NCBI GenBank assembly: GCA_902800525.1
Contig: CADCEV010000006.1
Coordinates: forward strand, 1-64,000
Length of the DNA stretch: 64,000 nt
Source of the DNA: an uncultured Bacteroidales bacterium
GTDB taxonomy: Bacteria > Bacteroidota > Bacteroidia > Bacteroidales > Paludibacteraceae
Reading direction: 5' to 3'
The position numbers and the translations under genes were made by a program. The notes under the pieces are model-generated. The model saw only the letters and a list, made by a program, of their open reading frames with translations, ran no database searches and had not been told where the DNA came from. Shown here one piece after another: positions 52,914-62,072 of this stretch (within the stretch, counting starts at the first letter, position 1; each line of letters opens with the position of its first letter).

Positions 52914-54128
52914 ATGGAACGTGAATTTATCTTGATAAACATCATCGGTTTTGACAAACCGGGCGTGACTTCGGCAGTAACGGAAGTGTTGGGTAAGTAT
53001 GGAGCATATGTGCAGGATATCGGTCAATCGAACCTGCATCATCAGCTTAATCTGAGTATTCTTATTCGTGTGGACGATCCGCAACACAGCGGGGAGATGT
53101 ACAAAGAGGTGCTTTTCTGTTGCTCGCGTCTGGAGATGATCGTGCGTTTTACGCCGTTGAGCGAAGAGGAATATGCGGCGTGGGTCGGACGTCAAGAACA
53201 GGAACGTTACGTCGTAACCCTCCTTGCCCGAGAAATTAACGCGCGACATATAGCACGCGTCACTGCCCTACTCGCAGGCAGACAACTGAACATCGATAAT
53301 ATTCTGCGTTTGAGCGATCGTCCGAGCGTGGATATACCGGTGGAGAAACGGCATAGTTGCATCGAGTTTTCGCTTCGCGGAAACCTGCCGGATAGAGAGG
53401 CGTTGCAGCGAGAGTTGCTGGAAGTGTCGCGTGAAGAAGGCATCGACATCTCGTTCCAGAAAGATGATATGTTCCGCCGCAACAGACGGTTGATTTGTGT
53501 CGATATGGATTCGACGTTTATTCAGACCGAGGTGATAGACGAACTGGCAGAACGTGCCGGCGTGGGTGAACAAGTGAAAGCGATTACTCTTTCAGCCATG
53601 CGCGGAGAGATTGATTTCAAGGAGAGTTTCACGCGTCGTTGCGCGTTATTGGAAGGTTTGGACGTGTCCGTCCAGCAGGATATCATCGACCATCTGCCCA
53701 TTACGGAAGGGGCAGATCGGCTCTTTGGAGTTCTCAAGAAATGCGGCTTTAAGATCGCTATTCTCTCCGGCGGATTTACGTTTGTCGGCAAGTACTTGCA
53801 ACAACGATTCGGAGTGGATTATGTCTATGCGAACGAGCTTGAAGTGAAAGACGGCAAGTTCACAGGCAAGTATATAGGCGATGTGGTAGATGCCAAACGC
53901 AAAGCAGAGTTATTGGAACTTATCGCACAGGTCGAACATATTGATTTAGCGCAAGTTATCGCCGTCGGCGACGGAGCAAACGACCTGAACATGCTCGGTA
54001 AAGCCGGTCTCGGTATCGCTTTCCACGCCAAACCAAAAGTCAAAGAGAACGCCCAGCAAGCCATCTCTACCGTCGGGCTTGACGGTATTCTTTATTTTCT
54101 CGGATTCAAAGATGCTTTCCTGAAATAA
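52914..54128 (+). CDS. serB: Phosphoserine phosphatase with N-terminal ACT domains
   Basis: A 404-aa enzyme for the last step of serine synthesis. Residues about 1-175 hold two ACT-like regulatory modules (ILINIIGFDKPGVTSAVTEVL, then YVVTLLAREINARHIARVTALL). The HAD domain follows with DMDSTFIQTE near residue 195 (nucleophile Asp), ILSGGFT near 284 and GDGANDLNMLG near 350. ATG 52914 sits 24 bases after the promoter; the upstream in-frame start lies before the promoter and is rejected. Serine may feed cysteine synthesis at 38-40 kb. Confidence 0.93.
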   Translation: MEREFILINIIGFDKPGVTSAVTEVLGKYGAYVQDIGQSNLHHQLNLSILIRVDDPQHSGEMYKEVLFCCSRLEMIVRFTPLSEEEYAAWVGRQEQERYVVTLLAREINARHIARVTALLAGRQLNIDNILRLSDRPSVDIPVEKRHSCIEFSLRGNLPDREALQRELLEVSREEGIDISFQKDDMFRRNRRLICVDMDSTFIQTEVIDELAERAGVGEQVKAITLSAMRGEIDFKESFTRRCALLEGLDVSVQQDIIDHLPITEGADRLFGVLKKCGFKIAILSGGFTFVGKYLQQRFGVDYVYANELEVKDGKFTGKYIGDVVDAKRKAELLELIAQVEHIDLAQVIAVGDGANDLNMLGKAGLGIAFHAKPKVKENAQQAISTVGLDGILYFLGFKDAFLK

Positions 54129-54152
54129 AAAGTACATTAATGTGAAGGAAGA

Positions 54153-55412
54153 ATGAAGACAATACTATTTATATTGGCATTTGTAGCCACCTATATGGGA
54201 CGGGTCGTGGATAACAAAGGCGTGCCGGTGGCATATGCGACCGTATATCCGGAGATTGCGCCGGAATGGGGAACGGCAACCAATAATGACGGCGTGTTCT
54301 CGTTTGAGGCGAATTTGACCAAAGACAGCCGGATCATCATTTCCTATATCGGATATGAGAAACGGACGATTCAAGCCAAAGATTGCTTAGCAGAGAATGA
54401 TTCTAATTTTCAAACGCCGGTCTTTACGCTGATGGAGCAACCGATTGCGTTGCAGGAGACCGTAGTAGCCGCCAAAGCCGGCAAGCAGAAGAACAAACGC
54501 AAACAGATGGCGGCTCTACTCCACTCCGTGTATGTGAAGTTGGAAGAAGAGTTTCCCGATGAGGCGGCTCTATACAAGGTGGTGAGCGATGTACGGATGA
54601 ACAGCGACAGCAGTACTTGGGGCATGGAACAGATGATTGCGAATATCGTTGTACTGCCGGAAGCGGGCAAGGAAGGAAGGGACAGCGTGCAGTTCCAAGG
54701 ACGGTATTGCAAGCGTTTCTTTGATGCCGAAAAGCGTGCGATGGCGGATTCGATTTTAGCCGGCGATATGATCGAGCGTTTGGAGCAAAAGAGCAAAGAG
54801 AAAAATGGACGCAAGGCGATTGCGGCTGTGGATAGCGGCGTGGTAGTTCATCGTGCGTTATTCAGTATGGGCAATATGCGTTATGACTTTGAGCAAGCCA
54901 TGACAGATACAAAGCATTGGACAGTTTCGAATGAGTCGGAAGGAGAGACGGTATTAACACATACTCAGAAGATTAACCGCTATTTGGGTTGCTTTCAGAT
55001 GGTGTATTTGCGGCACTACATAGTGGATTCGGAAACCTATTCCGTCCGTCGTTTCTCCGAGCATGCAGAAGTGAAAGTGACCATTCCTTTCGGCGTCAAA
55101 CTGAATGCGGATCAGTTGCAGATGTTGAACCTGATCAACATGGGCGAGAAGCAGATTGAGAAATTTCGGCTAAAAAAAATGAACGGGGAAATCGACTACA
55201 ACACCATTTATCAGCGTCGGGACGGTTTGGTATATATATTAGAAAAGAACATGCACGTACACGCGCATATATTAGGGAGCAAAAAAGCGGAAGTGCCGAT
55301 CATGGTGAAGGCGACGCAACGCGTTACGGAATTGCAGACTGAAGGCGTTCAACCGCTTCGCGCGGAAGAAATAACACGGCGCGTAAAACGCGAGATAGTG
55401 GAATTATACTAA
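54153..55412 (+). CDS. Carboxypeptidase-like regulatory domain protein
   Basis: A 419-aa exported protein. A short signal region (TILFILAFVATYMG) runs straight into a CarboxypepD_reg-like beta-sandwich (GRVVDNKGVPVAYATVYPEI, GTATNNDGVFSFEA, IIISYIGYEKR), the fold found at the start of TonB-dependent transporters and surface proteins. The rest (about 110-419) is a family-specific domain with a KQKNKRKQMAALLHSVY segment; it lacks a beta-barrel. Cell-envelope location is inferred. No enzyme motif recognised. Confidence 0.7.
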   Translation: MKTILFILAFVATYMGRVVDNKGVPVAYATVYPEIAPEWGTATNNDGVFSFEANLTKDSRIIISYIGYEKRTIQAKDCLAENDSNFQTPVFTLMEQPIALQETVVAAKAGKQKNKRKQMAALLHSVYVKLEEEFPDEAALYKVVSDVRMNSDSSTWGMEQMIANIVVLPEAGKEGRDSVQFQGRYCKRFFDAEKRAMADSILAGDMIERLEQKSKEKNGRKAIAAVDSGVVVHRALFSMGNMRYDFEQAMTDTKHWTVSNESEGETVLTHTQKINRYLGCFQMVYLRHYIVDSETYSVRRFSEHAEVKVTIPFGVKLNADQLQMLNLINMGEKQIEKFRLKKMNGEIDYNTIYQRRDGLVYILEKNMHVHAHILGSKKAEVPIMVKATQRVTELQTEGVQPLRAEEITRRVKREIVELY

Positions 55413-55438
55413 AAAAATTACAAAAAATGCAGTAAAAC

Positions 55439-55470
55439 TTGCATAATTCAAAAAAATGTTGTACCTTTGC
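55439..55470 (+). promoter_or_regulatory. Promoter of tRNA-Gly/rnpB
   Basis: TTGCATAATTCAAAAAAATG and TACCTTTGC at 55462, spacing 23; the tRNA starts 18 bases after this element. Confidence 0.7.
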
Positions 55471-55487
55471 ATCGTTTTTTTGAAAAT

Positions 55488-55558
55488 GCGGTGTTAGCAC
55501 ATCGGTAGTGCATCGGCTTCCCAAGCCGAGGAGGCGGGTTCGATTCCCGTACACCGCT
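55488..55558 (+). tRNA. tRNA-Gly (anticodon CCC)
   Basis: Cloverleaf by eye: acceptor GCGGTGT/ACACCGC with discriminator T, D arm GCAC/GTGC, anticodon arm TCGGC-TTCCCAA-GCCGA, T arm GCGGG-TTCGATT-CCCGT (one G-T pair). CCA is not encoded. Confidence 0.95.
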
Positions 55559-55611
55559 CTATCGCGTGAGCTACGGCTCAAAAGGAAGATGAACATTGAA
55601 AGACGAACAAA

Positions 55612-55925
55612 AAGCAAGCCGGTCTATCGCTGCTGAGGGAAAGAAAAGCACCAGTGCTTTAATCTCATCGGCAGAGGAAAGTCCGGGCAGCACAGAGCAC
55701 CACAGCGGTTAATGGCCGTCAGGCAGCAATGTTTGGTCCCTGCTACAGAGACGAGAAAAGTGAAACGAGCACACTGTGGGCTGCAATTCCAAGTAAACCG
55801 ATGTCTGAGCGCTGCTCGCGTAAGTCGGAGGGTAGGAAGCGATAGAAACACGTGGTAACACGTCGTTCGAGATTAATGATAGACGCTGCTTCGGCAGTAC
55901 AGAACCCGGCTTATAGGTTTGCTTT
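55612..55925 (+). ncRNA. rnpB: RNase P RNA
   Basis: Catalytic RNA that removes tRNA 5' leaders. Universal elements are present: GAGGAAAGTCCGGGC near 55675 and ACAGAACCCGGCTTAT near 55899. The ends pair as helix P1 (AAGCAAGCC with GGTTTGCTT, one G-T). It follows tRNA-Gly by about 50 bases, probably on the same transcript. Length of about 314 nt suits the bacterial A type. Small ORFs across it are spurious. Confidence 0.93.
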
Positions 55926-55949
55926 GAGTTCGACTACTTCATAAACACC

Positions 55950-57269
55950 ATGAAAATAAAGTTCTCCGATATTATAAAATTTCTGCGCTATGACATGTGG
56001 CGCGTGACAAAGACCGAATACAACGGTTTCTTTCAGCGTATCGGCTATGGACTTATCCGCACGATCGTGTTGGTAGTGCGTGGTTTTACCAGTAAGAACC
56101 TGAACGATACCGCAAAGAGCCTCACTTACTCGCTGATTTTCTCGATTGTTCCTATTTTGGCGATGATCGTAGCCGTGGCAAAGGGTTTCGGTGTGTCGGA
56201 TGTAATAGAGAAACAACTGAATACCTCCTTTTTAGGTGAGACGAACATGGTTCCGACGATCATGTCAATGGTTGACCGGTACTTGGAGACCGCACAAGGC
56301 GGCGTGTTCATCGGAATCGGTATTCTGATTCTTCTTTGGGCGATTTATTCGTTCTTTCAGTCCGTGGAGACCGCCTTTAACATGATATGGAATGTACGCA
56401 AATCGCGTTCCATACTGCGTCAGGCAACAACCTATATTGCGATTGTAGTGCTGATACCGGTAATGATTGTTTGCAGCGCAGGTATTAACATTTTTGTTCA
56501 TACGACGGTGGAAAGTGCAGCGCATTTGGAGATTGTGAACGATTACATGCGGGCGAACGGCGTCAAGTTCTTCCAGTTCGTCATCGTGTGGGTCTTTTTT
56601 ATCTGGATGTACATGGCGATACCGAATACCAAAGTGCGTTTTACGAGTGCGCTCATTCCGGGTATAGTAATGGGTACATTATTCCAGTTGCTGCAAATGT
56701 TATCGGTTTATTTGATTGCTATGTTGAGCCGAACCAGCATTGTGTACGGTGCGTTTGCCACGATACCTATTTTGATGACCTGGTTGCAATACACAAGTCT
56801 GCTGATTCTGATAGGCGCAGAGATGAGTTACGCCATACAAAACAACGAAGAATTCGAGTACGAGCAGGACGTAAACAGCATGTCCAGGCGCTATAAAGAC
56901 TTCATTATGCTCTATCTGCTCAATGTGATTGTAAAGCGCTTCGAAGCAGACGAAGAGCCGCTTACTGCACACGAGTTAGCCATTCGCGACCATTTACCTA
57001 TCCGTTTAGTTAATCAATTATTGGGGCGTATGACCGAGACAGGGTTGCTTCGTGAAGTGTATGTAGAAGGCAAAGAGGACCGCACTTTTCAGCCGGCAAT
57101 GGATACCCATAAGATCTCTATCGGCCTGGTGGCAGACCGTATTGAGAAGCAAGGAACAGAGGAGTTCCTGCAATCGCCATCGCCGGAAATGCAGGCATTT
57201 TGGGATAACTATACCGCCCTTTTGGAGAAATACCGGTCACTCGATTCCGTATTGATAAACGAACTATAA
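55950..57269 (+). CDS. YihY/BrkB-family membrane protein
   Basis: A 439-aa inner-membrane protein with about six hydrophobic segments between residues 40 and 310. The family signature ARSLTYxxIFSIVPILA appears here as KSLTYSLIFSIVPILAMIVAV near residue 58, with LTLTW-type GAFATIPILMTWLQYTSLLILIGAEMSYA near 265. The C-terminal 120 residues form a soluble helix-rich extension (LPIRLVNQLLGRMTETGLLRE), winged-helix-like, common in Bacteroidetes members. Function of the family is unsettled. Confidence 0.85.
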   Translation: MKIKFSDIIKFLRYDMWRVTKTEYNGFFQRIGYGLIRTIVLVVRGFTSKNLNDTAKSLTYSLIFSIVPILAMIVAVAKGFGVSDVIEKQLNTSFLGETNMVPTIMSMVDRYLETAQGGVFIGIGILILLWAIYSFFQSVETAFNMIWNVRKSRSILRQATTYIAIVVLIPVMIVCSAGINIFVHTTVESAAHLEIVNDYMRANGVKFFQFVIVWVFFIWMYMAIPNTKVRFTSALIPGIVMGTLFQLLQMLSVYLIAMLSRTSIVYGAFATIPILMTWLQYTSLLILIGAEMSYAIQNNEEFEYEQDVNSMSRRYKDFIMLYLLNVIVKRFEADEEPLTAHELAIRDHLPIRLVNQLLGRMTETGLLREVYVEGKEDRTFQPAMDTHKISIGLVADRIEKQGTEEFLQSPSPEMQAFWDNYTALLEKYRSLDSVLINEL

Positions 57270-57283
57270 AAACAATATTAACC

Positions 57284-59137
57284 ATGAGAAAACAAGTATC
57301 TCTATTCTTGACGCTTCTGTTGGCAGGATGGCTGACAGCAGCTCCAAAAATCCAACAAGTAGAACCGCTGTGCTGGTGGACCAACATGCACACACCATTG
57401 ACGTTGATGTTCCATGGCGAGGACTTAGCGGACGCACAAGTGAGCGTGAACCAGATCGTGCGCGGCAAAGTAGTCCGCGGGGCATGTTTGGGTCTCGTTC
57501 CGAAGACACAGCACAATGCCGAAAGTCCGAACTATCTGTTCGTGGACATGGAAGTAAATCAACCGGGTACGTACCGCATCACCTTGAAGAAAGGTAACAA
57601 GAAGGCGACCTGCGATTACGTGATCAGCGAGCGCCGTACGGGCAGCCGTGAGCGCAACAGTTTCACCCCGGCGGATGTGGTGTACCTCATTATGTCCGAC
57701 CGTTTTGTAGATGGCGACGAGGCTAACAACAGCACAAAAGACACCCGTGAGAAGGCTGACAAGAACAACGTAAACGGACGTTGGGGAGGAGATATTCAAG
57801 GAATTATCAATTCGTTCGACCATATTGCCAAATTAGGTTGTACCGCTATCTGGCCAACTCCGATGTTGGGCGACGACGAAGAGGCATGGTCATACCACGG
57901 ATATGCTTGCTCCGATTACTATCATATCGACCCGCGCTACGGCTCGAACGAGTTGTACGCACAGATGGTAGCTATCGCGCATGAGAAAGGGCTGAAGATC
58001 TTAATGGATATGGTTCCTAACCACTGTGGAGCAGCCCACTGGTGGATGAAAGATATGCCCTATCAGAACTGGATCAACCAGTTCCCGGAGTTCACCAACA
58101 CCAATAACGTCTTCACGGCGAACTATGATATCAATGCTTCGGAGTACGACCGTTTGCTGTCCAACCGCGGCTGGTTTGATCACCCGATGCCGGATATGAA
58201 CTTGGAGAATCCTGATCTGCTGAAGTATTTCCAACAATGGGCTATTTGGTGGATCGAGTACGCCAACTTAGACGGTCTGCGCGTGGATACATACCCGTAT
58301 ATCGAGAAGATTCCGGGCAGCCAGTGGCTCAAAGCGATCCGCGAGGAGTACCCGAATATCAATATTGTAGGCGAATGTTGGACGCGTCCCGCTCCGGCAG
58401 TAGCTTATTGGCAAAGCGGCGCAAAGAACTTCGACGGCTTTGATTCAAACCTGCCGACCGTAATGGATTTCCCGGTAGAGGAAGCTATCCGTCAGGCATT
58501 GGAGAATGACGGTCAAGGCTGGGGTAATGGTCTGACCCGCGTCTATGACGCCATGACGATGGATTACATGTACGCCGATGTGAACAAGCTGCTCACTTTC
58601 CTAGGCAACCACGACATGGCACGTATTACGGATGTAGTGAAAGACAAAGATTTGCGCCGTGTGAAGTTGGCATATGTGCTTTTGGCCACTATGCGCGGTA
58701 TTCCGCAAGTGCTTTACGGCGATGAGTATGCGATGACTTCCGCTTGCCCGGATCCGAGCAACCACTCGTACTTGCGCGCTCCGCTGCCCCAAGGCGCAGA
58801 AGTGACCGAGAAAATGCAGGATATGTATGATTTCCAGAGCAAGTTGTTCCAGTGGCGCAAGTCCGAGCCGGTACTTCATTGGGGCAAGACGATGCATTTC
58901 CTGTCGCGCGACAACACATACGCATTCTTCCGTTATAATGAAAACGAGGCAGTATTCGTGTTCGCAAACGCATCAGAAGAAGCACGTACTATTCCGACCG
59001 GAAACTACGCAGAGATCTTAGGCAAATACAATGCTGCCGGCATCAATCCGATGACCGGAGAAGTAGTGGATTTGAGCCGCAAGGGTATCAAAGTTCCTGC
59101 TTTGGGAACTCTGATTGTTAAGCTGTCAAAACGTTAA
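57284..59137 (+). CDS. Secreted alpha-amylase / cyclomaltodextrinase (GH13, SusA-like)
   Basis: A 617-aa protein with a signal peptide (1-20), an N-terminal beta-sandwich (about 21-115) and a GH13 barrel: DRFVDGD near residue 140, MDMVPNHCG near 240 (region I), GLRVDTYPY (nucleophile Asp) near 328, IVGECWT (acid/base Glu) near 360 and FLGNHDMARI near 443. It hydrolyses alpha-1,4-glucans or cyclodextrins, probably in the periplasm. No susCD pair is adjacent. Confidence 0.92.
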   Translation: MRKQVSLFLTLLLAGWLTAAPKIQQVEPLCWWTNMHTPLTLMFHGEDLADAQVSVNQIVRGKVVRGACLGLVPKTQHNAESPNYLFVDMEVNQPGTYRITLKKGNKKATCDYVISERRTGSRERNSFTPADVVYLIMSDRFVDGDEANNSTKDTREKADKNNVNGRWGGDIQGIINSFDHIAKLGCTAIWPTPMLGDDEEAWSYHGYACSDYYHIDPRYGSNELYAQMVAIAHEKGLKILMDMVPNHCGAAHWWMKDMPYQNWINQFPEFTNTNNVFTANYDINASEYDRLLSNRGWFDHPMPDMNLENPDLLKYFQQWAIWWIEYANLDGLRVDTYPYIEKIPGSQWLKAIREEYPNINIVGECWTRPAPAVAYWQSGAKNFDGFDSNLPTVMDFPVEEAIRQALENDGQGWGNGLTRVYDAMTMDYMYADVNKLLTFLGNHDMARITDVVKDKDLRRVKLAYVLLATMRGIPQVLYGDEYAMTSACPDPSNHSYLRAPLPQGAEVTEKMQDMYDFQSKLFQWRKSEPVLHWGKTMHFLSRDNTYAFFRYNENEAVFVFANASEEARTIPTGNYAEILGKYNAAGINPMTGEVVDLSRKGIKVPALGTLIVKLSKR

Positions 59138-59169
59138 ACTGTTAAATCGTTAAACCGTTAAGCTGTTAA

Positions 59170-59355
59170 ATGGTTAGCGCACAAGGAATACAAAAGACGT
59201 GTCCGCGTTGCGGCGCGTCTTTTGTGTGTACACACGATGCTTTTTGCCAGTGTGTGGGAATACGGCTGAACGAAAATGCGCGCGAGTATCTTCGCACGCA
59301 CTATTCGGATTGTTTGTGTAGAAAATGTCTGGAGGAGATAGGTAGCCTATACTAA
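59170..59355 (+). CDS. Cysteine-rich CWC-family small protein
   Basis: A 61-aa protein with eight Cys: CPRCGASFVC, CQC and CLCRKCLEEI, the pattern of the cysteine-rich CWC family, likely a zinc-binding or redox protein of unknown role. ATG 59170 follows a spacer of GTTAAA repeats. Confidence 0.7.
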   Translation: MVSAQGIQKTCPRCGASFVCTHDAFCQCVGIRLNENAREYLRTHYSDCLCRKCLEEIGSLY

Positions 59356-59376
59356 CCTTCCCTAAAGGGAAGGAAC
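59356..59376. repeat. REP-like palindrome
   Basis: CCTTCCCT/AGGGAAGG around AA, between the convergent CWC and BtuF-like genes; it could also end transcription from either side. Confidence 0.6.
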
Positions 59377-59393
59377 ATAGATTTATAAGACAG

Positions 59394-60467
59394 TTAGTAC
59401 AATCTATTGGCGAAATGGAGCACGGAGTCGGGGGCGTTATTCAGAATATGAATGACGTCCTCTAACATTTCTTCAGGATGCACTACTCCCCTCTCCCAGA
59501 AATTATTCTGCCCGGCAGAAAGACGTTGTTTGCGCCAGTTATAGACACGTCCTTCCTGGTACGCTTTGAACCAAGTGTGCTTCTCGTCTATCTCTTTCAG
59601 TTCCTGCAAGGAATTTCCTCCTGCTCCGACCCATACGTCCGCGTCATGGAAATAACGCAATGTTTCCTCTATGGTCAAAGGGATAGAAGTAGCACGCTCA
59701 TCGTCATAGAATGGATATGCGGCTCCTGCATCTTTGAAGAGGTATGCCAGGTAGTTCTTGCCGGAAGGCACGTACCATGTACCGCGGAAATTATTGCCGG
59801 AGAGGATTGAAACCCCACCCGACCTCCCCTCAAGGGAGGAGAAAGAAGACCGCTCATTGACACTGGCTGATAGACTGAGATAGCGGGTTTCCACTTCGTG
59901 GAAGATGGAGTCGGCTTCTGGGAGTTTACCGGTAAGGGCACCAAGGACGCGGATCCATTCGGCGCGCGCTAAAGGAGAGCCTTCTAACCATTCGTTGATA
60001 TAAATCGTGAAGACGCCGAGTTTCTCCAAACGTGCTGCCTCCAAGTTATCATACTGGCCATAGTTGACCGCCAAAAGGGCATCCAAGCCGGCTTGTAAGA
60101 CGCGCTCCGCGCTGGGTTTCATGGAGTCGCCGAGGTCTATTTCATTCCCTTTGAGAGGCGTGTAGATGAGTTCGGGGTTGCAGACTGCTACAAGATGATC
60201 CATGGCATCAAGGGCATAGAGAAACCCGACCTGCACGGTACTCATCGTACCCAAACGGAACAAGGGCTCTTTGACACAAAGGCGTTGGTAAGGCTGAAAG
60301 ACCTCTACCACGACGCCGGTATCGGTCTCTGTAATCTGAAAGCCCGTGGCGTACTTGTTGCCGGCAGGTACACTACCCTGCTCCGCCGAGTGCTTAGCGC
60401 ACCCGACGAAACAGAGGAGAAGTACGATGTACAATGTACTATGTACTATGTACGAGAATGATCTCAT
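59394..60467 (-). CDS. ABC transporter substrate-binding lipoprotein, BtuF-like
   Basis: A 357-aa periplasmic binding protein of the cobalamin/siderophore class. It has a lipobox (LLLCFVGC, Cys near residue 23), then two lobes: GTMSTVQVGFLYALDAMDHLVAVCNPELI near 75, LLAVNYGQYDN near 135 and GVFTIYINEWLEGSPLARAEWI near 150. Permease and ATPase genes are not in the window; they may have been lost or lie elsewhere. Two odd points: the signal peptide (YIVHSTLYIV) is encoded by GTACATAGTACATT repeats, and about residues 206-221 (RSSFSSLEGRSGGVS) by a REP-like palindrome. Its ATG overlaps the upstream stop by one base. Confidence 0.83.
   Translation of the reverse strand: MRSFSYIVHSTLYIVLLLCFVGCAKHSAEQGSVPAGNKYATGFQITETDTGVVVEVFQPYQRLCVKEPLFRLGTMSTVQVGFLYALDAMDHLVAVCNPELIYTPLKGNEIDLGDSMKPSAERVLQAGLDALLAVNYGQYDNLEAARLEKLGVFTIYINEWLEGSPLARAEWIRVLGALTGKLPEADSIFHEVETRYLSLSASVNERSSFSSLEGRSGGVSILSGNNFRGTWYVPSGKNYLAYLFKDAGAAYPFYDDERATSIPLTIEETLRYFHDADVWVGAGGNSLQELKEIDEKHTWFKAYQEGRVYNWRKQRLSAGQNNFWERGVVHPEEMLEDVIHILNNAPDSVLHFANRLY
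59806..59850. repeat. REP-like palindrome inside BtuF-like gene
   Basis: CCCACCCGACCTCCCCTCAA followed by GGGAGGAG; the same type as the repeat inside the 2-hydroxyacid dehydrogenase gene (2600-2632). It keeps the frame. Confidence 0.75.
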
Positions 60468-62050
60468 TAGAGTTCTGCGCCTAAAACGTTATAAGTCTTG
60501 CCGTCGCGGATGATCAGCACTTGACCATTACGGATCACTTTCACCGCTTTCACAGCCGCGTTGGTGTTCTCGATAGCGGTTGGCTCTTTCGGGAATTGAG
60601 CGCGTTCCGGCTCTTTGTAGCCAAACGGAAGACTGCTACCAAAGTTATCCATCGCAAAGTATGCCGGCGTATTCATATAACCATACGCTTCATCGCTACT
60701 CTTCATGGAGAAAGTCATACCATCAATTACACCCAGTGTACTCAGATCGACGTATGTCCATTCTGCAATGTACGTGCCGGCAGAAGCCAAATCCACCTCA
60801 ACCGTATCAACTGCTACACCATTCTTAATACCGATGCAATAGAGTACAAACCAATCTTCATCGCCGAATTTTTTGGCAAAGCCATCACCATTGCACATTG
60901 AAGTAACTGCGTAAGCAGTATTGTTCACGAAGAATCCAGGAACAACTTGTGCATCAAAGGTGATTGTGTCTGCTCCGTAGTAGTTCATATTCCAAACAGC
61001 AAAGTTCTCACCGGCATATGCGCCGCCATTAGCAGAACGATAAGGCTCCGTGAAACCGGTTGATGTATTCGCGGTCTCATTGGTTACTGTGAAAGCAGAA
61101 TAATACTCACCCATTCCGGTGTTTCCACCATAATAGGTTTGGAAGTTGTAGTCCCCACTCTTCCATGTATTCCAGTTGAGTGCCGGTGCATCAGCTCCTT
61201 GCCAGCAAGTATCCGCCTTCGCGACATTCACTCCACCTTCTTCGTTCTCAAAGGTAGCAATCGGATTAGTAGTACTAATCACCAACTCGTCCATAGCAAA
61301 ATAAAGAGCAGTATTAGCGAAACCATAACTTTGATCTGTAGAAGTCATTTCAAAGTTCAGACCATACGTTTTACCCAGCGGCGTGAGGTCAATCTTAACC
61401 CAGCCATCATTGAAGTTAGTGCCCTCTGCCAATTTATAGATAACCGGCTCTTTATCTTCATCATTATAGCCTTCATCATCAATTGCATAGATCTTGAGCG
61501 TTAACTCATCTTCAGCTGTGAATGCACGAGCGGAACCCAAACCTTCCTTGAGGTTTTTCATCGTAAGCGAATTCTGGCAGATCTGTACGCTCTTGGGATA
61601 AAACTCACCGGAGAAAGTAACATGGCAAGGAGAGTAATCCAATAAAGCATATGCAGCATACTCCGAAAAATAGCCAACGAGGAATGGTGTTCCAACACCA
61701 GCTACACCACCTTTAGCAACGCAAGCAAACTGGTTTGCGCTATCCACATCCATTTTACTTACTGTGAAACCCTCCCAAGAGGTACCACCATAATTTTCCT
61801 TTGTCGGGAGATGATCAAAGAAGAATGTGCCTTGATTCGTCTGAATTTGAGCATATAACGGATTCACACTATACGTGCTGTCCATTACATTCTTCAGATC
61901 ATTGTAATACGTAACCGGAGTGTGCTCCGTCTCATAAGCAATAGGATCTGAATTAAGATTTTGCGCCGTAGTGAGATCCAAAGTGATCACCTTGGCAGAA
62001 ATACTCAGGCTTGCAAGAAGCGCTGATGCAAAAAAGAAAATCTTTTTCAT
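60467..62050 (-). CDS. Secreted protein with two DUF4465-like domains
   Basis: A 527-aa exported protein (signal 1-19). Two related beta-sandwich halves: about 80-270 (GYNDEDKEPVIYKLAEGTNF, TSTDQSYGFANTALYFAMD) and about 290-490 (YYSAFTVTNETANTSTG, SSDEAYGYMNTPAYFAMDNF). Each ends with the same 'SYGF/AYGYxNTxxYFAMD' block, typical of DUF4465, which in Bacteroides often accompanies cobamide-uptake genes. The C-terminus (VIRNGQVLIIRDGKTYNVLG) is a T9SS-like tail. Probably on the cell surface, where it may bind a corrinoid (inference). Confidence 0.8.
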   Translation of the reverse strand: MKKIFFFASALLASLSISAKVITLDLTTAQNLNSDPIAYETEHTPVTYYNDLKNVMDSTYSVNPLYAQIQTNQGTFFFDHLPTKENYGGTSWEGFTVSKMDVDSANQFACVAKGGVAGVGTPFLVGYFSEYAAYALLDYSPCHVTFSGEFYPKSVQICQNSLTMKNLKEGLGSARAFTAEDELTLKIYAIDDEGYNDEDKEPVIYKLAEGTNFNDGWVKIDLTPLGKTYGLNFEMTSTDQSYGFANTALYFAMDELVISTTNPIATFENEEGGVNVAKADTCWQGADAPALNWNTWKSGDYNFQTYYGGNTGMGEYYSAFTVTNETANTSTGFTEPYRSANGGAYAGENFAVWNMNYYGADTITFDAQVVPGFFVNNTAYAVTSMCNGDGFAKKFGDEDWFVLYCIGIKNGVAVDTVEVDLASAGTYIAEWTYVDLSTLGVIDGMTFSMKSSDEAYGYMNTPAYFAMDNFGSSLPFGYKEPERAQFPKEPTAIENTNAAVKAVKVIRNGQVLIIRDGKTYNVLGAEL

Positions 62051-62072
62051 TTTGTTTGTAAATTTTGGTTAA

